Source of the DNA: Streptomyces odontomachi
GTDB lineage: Bacteria; Actinomycetota; Actinomycetes; Streptomycetales; Streptomycetaceae
NCBI RefSeq assembly: GCF_024435355.1
Contig: NZ_JAMJWG010000018.1
Location: 1 to 64,000 of the forward strand
Direction: 5' to 3'
DNA: 64,000 nt
Notes under the pieces: generated by a model
Seen by the model: the letters and a program-made list of their open reading frames with translations, nothing else
Databases searched by the model: none
What the model was told of the DNA's origin: nothing
Program-made: the position numbers and the translations under genes
In this document: one piece after another, positions 62,151 to 64,000 of the stretch
How the letters are laid out: every line of letters starts with the position of its first letter
Numbering within the stretch: the first letter of the stretch is position 1

Positions 62151-63106
62151 TGGTAGTGCACCTTTCGCTCGAGGAAGCGCGCCTGGAATCCGGTGATCAG
62201 CAGCAGCACCACGAACATGACCATCGCGGCGGCCGAGGCCCGGCCCGCGTCGAAGGTGCGGAAGCCCTGGTCGTAGATGAACCAGCTGAGGATCGAGGTG
62301 GAGGTACCGGGCCCGCCGCCGGTCATCACGGCGATCACGTCGAATGCCTGGAAGGTGCTGATGGTGCAGGTGACCAGCAGGAAGAAGGTGACCGGCGACA
62401 GCAGCGGCAGCACGATCCTGCGCAGCCGGGTCCAGGGGCCGGCGCCGTCCAGCGCCGCGGCCTCGAACACGTCCCTGGGCAGGCCCTGGAGGCCGGCCAG
62501 GTAGACCACGGCGACGAAGCCGGTGTTCTTCCAGAGGTAGACCATGACCAGGCCGAACAGCGCCCACTTCGAGTCGGTCATCATCGCCGGCGCGGTCAGG
62601 CCGAGCGGGGCCAGCAGCGGGCGTATCAGTCCGAAGTTGGGGTCGAAGAGGAACAGCCAGAGGGTGCCGACCGCGGCCCCGGAGAGCACGTAGGGGGCGA
62701 AGGTCAGGGTCCTGACGACATCCCGGCCGCGCAGTCGCTGGTTGAGCAGCAGCGCGGTGGCCAGGCCGAACACCAGACCACCGGCGACGACGCCGACCAC
62801 GAACAGCACCGTGGTCCACAGGCTGCCGAGGAAGTCCGGATCGGTGAACAGCGAGGAGTAGTTCTCCAGGCCGACCATGTTCCAGGACGAGGAGACCATG
62901 TCCCAGTCGGTGAAGCTCAGATAGGCGTTGTAGATCACCGGCCAGTAGGCGAAGACCAGCAGGAAGAAGAAGTTCGGGGCGGCGAAGGCGGCGAACAACA
63001 GATAGTCGCGCCGCCGGCGCCGGGCGCGGGCCTGGCGTCCTGCCTCACCGGCGAGCGCCGGGCCCGGCGGGGCGGCGCTGCCGTCCTGCTTCACGTCGGT
63101 GGTCAA
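62147..63106 (-). CDS. ABC transporter permease (UgpA-like)
   Basis: 319 residues, six helices. The EAA loop is EAAALDGAGPWTRLRRIVLPLLSPV. First gene of a four-gene operon (permease, permease, binding protein, GDPD) in which every junction is a 4-nt overlap. No ATPase gene is included, so it must use a shared MsiK-like ATPase, as is usual in Streptomyces. Confidence 0.9.
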   Translation of the reverse strand: MTTDVKQDGSAAPPGPALAGEAGRQARARRRRRDYLLFAAFAAPNFFFLLVFAYWPVIYNAYLSFTDWDMVSSSWNMVGLENYSSLFTDPDFLGSLWTTVLFVVGVVAGGLVFGLATALLLNQRLRGRDVVRTLTFAPYVLSGAAVGTLWLFLFDPNFGLIRPLLAPLGLTAPAMMTDSKWALFGLVMVYLWKNTGFVAVVYLAGLQGLPRDVFEAAALDGAGPWTRLRRIVLPLLSPVTFFLLVTCTISTFQAFDVIAVMTGGGPGTSTSILSWFIYDQGFRTFDAGRASAAAMVMFVVLLLITGFQARFLERKVHYQ

Positions 63107-63154
63107 GACTGCGGTGTCCTTCCGGTGAAACGTACGGCGCCCCGGGCTGGGCGC

Positions 63155-63187
63155 AGTTTCTGAACCAGAAATACCAACAAGGTGAAC
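63155..63187 (-). promoter_or_regulatory. Probable PHO box (PhoP site)
   Basis: On the minus strand three 11-bp units follow each other: GTTCACCTTGT, TGGTATTTCTG, GTTCAGAAACT. The first and third match the PhoP direct-repeat unit (GTTCACC type) and the middle is degenerate. It ends about 50 bp upstream of the ugpA-like start. Confidence 0.6.
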
Positions 63188-63390
63188 GAGAAGAGAACAC
63201 CGCTGCGTGTTACGACTTGGCAGCCGAACTGATCGTCAGGCCGCCGCGTGGCCCCGCCGTTGCCCCTCTGACCTGGTAGCAGGAGGGTCGGAGCGAGGGG
63301 GGAACCGGCATCACATCCGACGTGTGATGTCTGCCCGCCCAAAGCGATCCTTCCGTTTGCATCCTTACCGAGCCCCGCTATGCATGTGAT

Positions 63391-63436
63391 GTATACACTG
63401 CCTCTATACGTGCGGTGTATACAGCGAGTGTATAGT
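63391..63436 (+). promoter_or_regulatory. Promoter/operator region of the deacetylase gene
   Basis: GTATAC palindromes at 63391-63396 and 63417-63422 (26 bp apart), plus a half-site GTGTATAG at 63428-63435. TATAGT (63431-63436) is a good -10 only 8 nt before the ATG, so the mRNA is probably leaderless. Confidence 0.5.
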
Positions 63437-63444
63437 CCGGATCC

Positions 63445-64000
63445 ATGCTGACCAGGATCAAGAACCGGTTCCGCGGCGTGCCGGTCGTGCCGCGCGCAGG
63501 GGTGGCCGTCACGGCCGCGCTGGCCCTCGCGCTGACCGTCACCGGCTGCACCCGCTACGACACCACCAGCCCGAGCTCCGCCCGTGCGCACGCCGAAGAG
63601 GCGTCGCTGCCCGCCGGCGCCGTCGACTGCCGCAAGGCGAAGTGCATCGCGCTCACCTTCGACGCCGGCCCGAGCGAGCACAGTGCGCGGCTCCTCGACA
63701 TCCTCAAGGAGAAGCACGTCCACGCGACGTTCTTCCTGCTCGGCAAGCGGCACATCGAGCGGTATCCGAAGCTCGTCGAGCGGATGGCCGCGGAGGGCCA
63801 CGAGGTGGCCAGCCACACCTGGGACCACCGGATCCTCACCGAGATCCAGCCCGACGAGATACGGGCGGAGCTGAACCGTCCCAGCGCGGCGATAGCGAGG
63901 CTCACCGGTCACAAGCCGACGCTGATGCGGCCACCGCAGGGCCGCACCAACAAGACGGTCAACGACATCTGCCACGACCTGGGCATCTCCGAAGTGCTGT
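63445..64000 (+). CDS. NodB-type polysaccharide deacetylase lipoprotein (3' end outside window)
   Basis: 185 residues are visible. Lipoprotein signal ending in ALTVTGC, then the NodB fold: ALTFDAGPS (catalytic Asp; the common TFDDGP is TFDAGP, so the second Asp, normally a metal ligand, is Ala), HEVASHTWDHRIL (metal His pair) and LMRPPQGRTN. It probably removes acetyl groups from cell-wall or chitin-like polymers. The missing second Asp may weaken metal binding, though such variants exist. Confidence 0.88.
   Translation, partial: MLTRIKNRFRGVPVVPRAGVAVTAALALALTVTGCTRYDTTSPSSARAHAEEASLPAGAVDCRKAKCIALTFDAGPSEHSARLLDILKEKHVHATFFLLGKRHIERYPKLVERMAAEGHEVASHTWDHRILTEIQPDEIRAELNRPSAAIARLTGHKPTLMRPPQGRTNKTVNDICHDLGISEVL

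Overview
The window looks like a stretch of a Streptomyces (or very close actinomycete) chromosome. The evidence is the very high G+C with G/C-biased third codon positions, many GTG and TTG starts, 4-nt stop/start overlaps, DUF397/XRE pairs, secreted Tat/Sec proteins and families typical of the genus. About 60 genes are supported. Both ends cut a gene: a protease/STAND/WD40 protein on the left and a polysaccharide deacetylase on the right.

Layout. 1-3.3 kb: a trypsin-like/nSTAND1 NTPase/WD40 protein with its Trypco1 partner, a predicted conflict system. 3.4-9.6 kb: an MmpS-like lipoprotein, an SDR, glyoxylate carboligase with a two-site operator, and two tandemly duplicated secreted phospholipase-D-like proteins. 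9.8-17.4 kb: a LysR regulator, then an uncharacterised carbohydrate locus (two FGGY kinases, DeoR regulator, histidine phosphatase, 2-hydroxyacid dehydrogenase). 17.5-19.5 kb: a divergent SDR/TetR pair with two 25-bp operators, and a VOC protein. 19.6-22.3 kb: two decayed IS5-type elements around a DUF3558-like lipoprotein.

22.3-44 kb is the accessory part and the most interesting. A four-gene operon (23.6-27.1 kb) encodes a split TPP-dependent decarboxylase of the phosphonopyruvate/sulfopyruvate type, a DUF6002-like protein resembling fold-type II PLP enzymes, and a luciferase-like flavin oxidoreductase. After some regulators and a methyltransferase comes a 12-kb cluster (32.1-44.0 kb): a stand-alone B3/B4 (tRNA-editing) domain, two ATP-grasp ligases, MFS and EamA transporters, an APC permease, a threonine-dehydratase-like PLP enzyme, a cobalamin-type radical SAM enzyme, and a small Fe(II)/2-oxoglutarate enzyme. 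This last enzyme carries the HxG facial motif and the substrate-residue spacing of the BesD family of free-amino-acid halogenases. My reading is an undescribed pathway for a halogenated amino acid or a small peptide containing one. The ligases would couple it, the transporters export it, and the editing domain would protect the host's tRNA charging.

44-64 kb returns to ordinary Streptomyces content: an XRE/DUF397 pair, a secreted ricin-domain beta-helix glycosidase with a DasR-like site in its promoter, an ABC export operon with a MerR gene, a Ser/Thr kinase fused to WD40 repeats next to a LanC-like protein, a zinc alcohol dehydrogenase, and a ugp-type glycerol-3-phosphate uptake operon with a glycerophosphodiesterase and a probable PHO box. 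Short tandem repeats (13 to 32 bp units) sit in several intergenic gaps.
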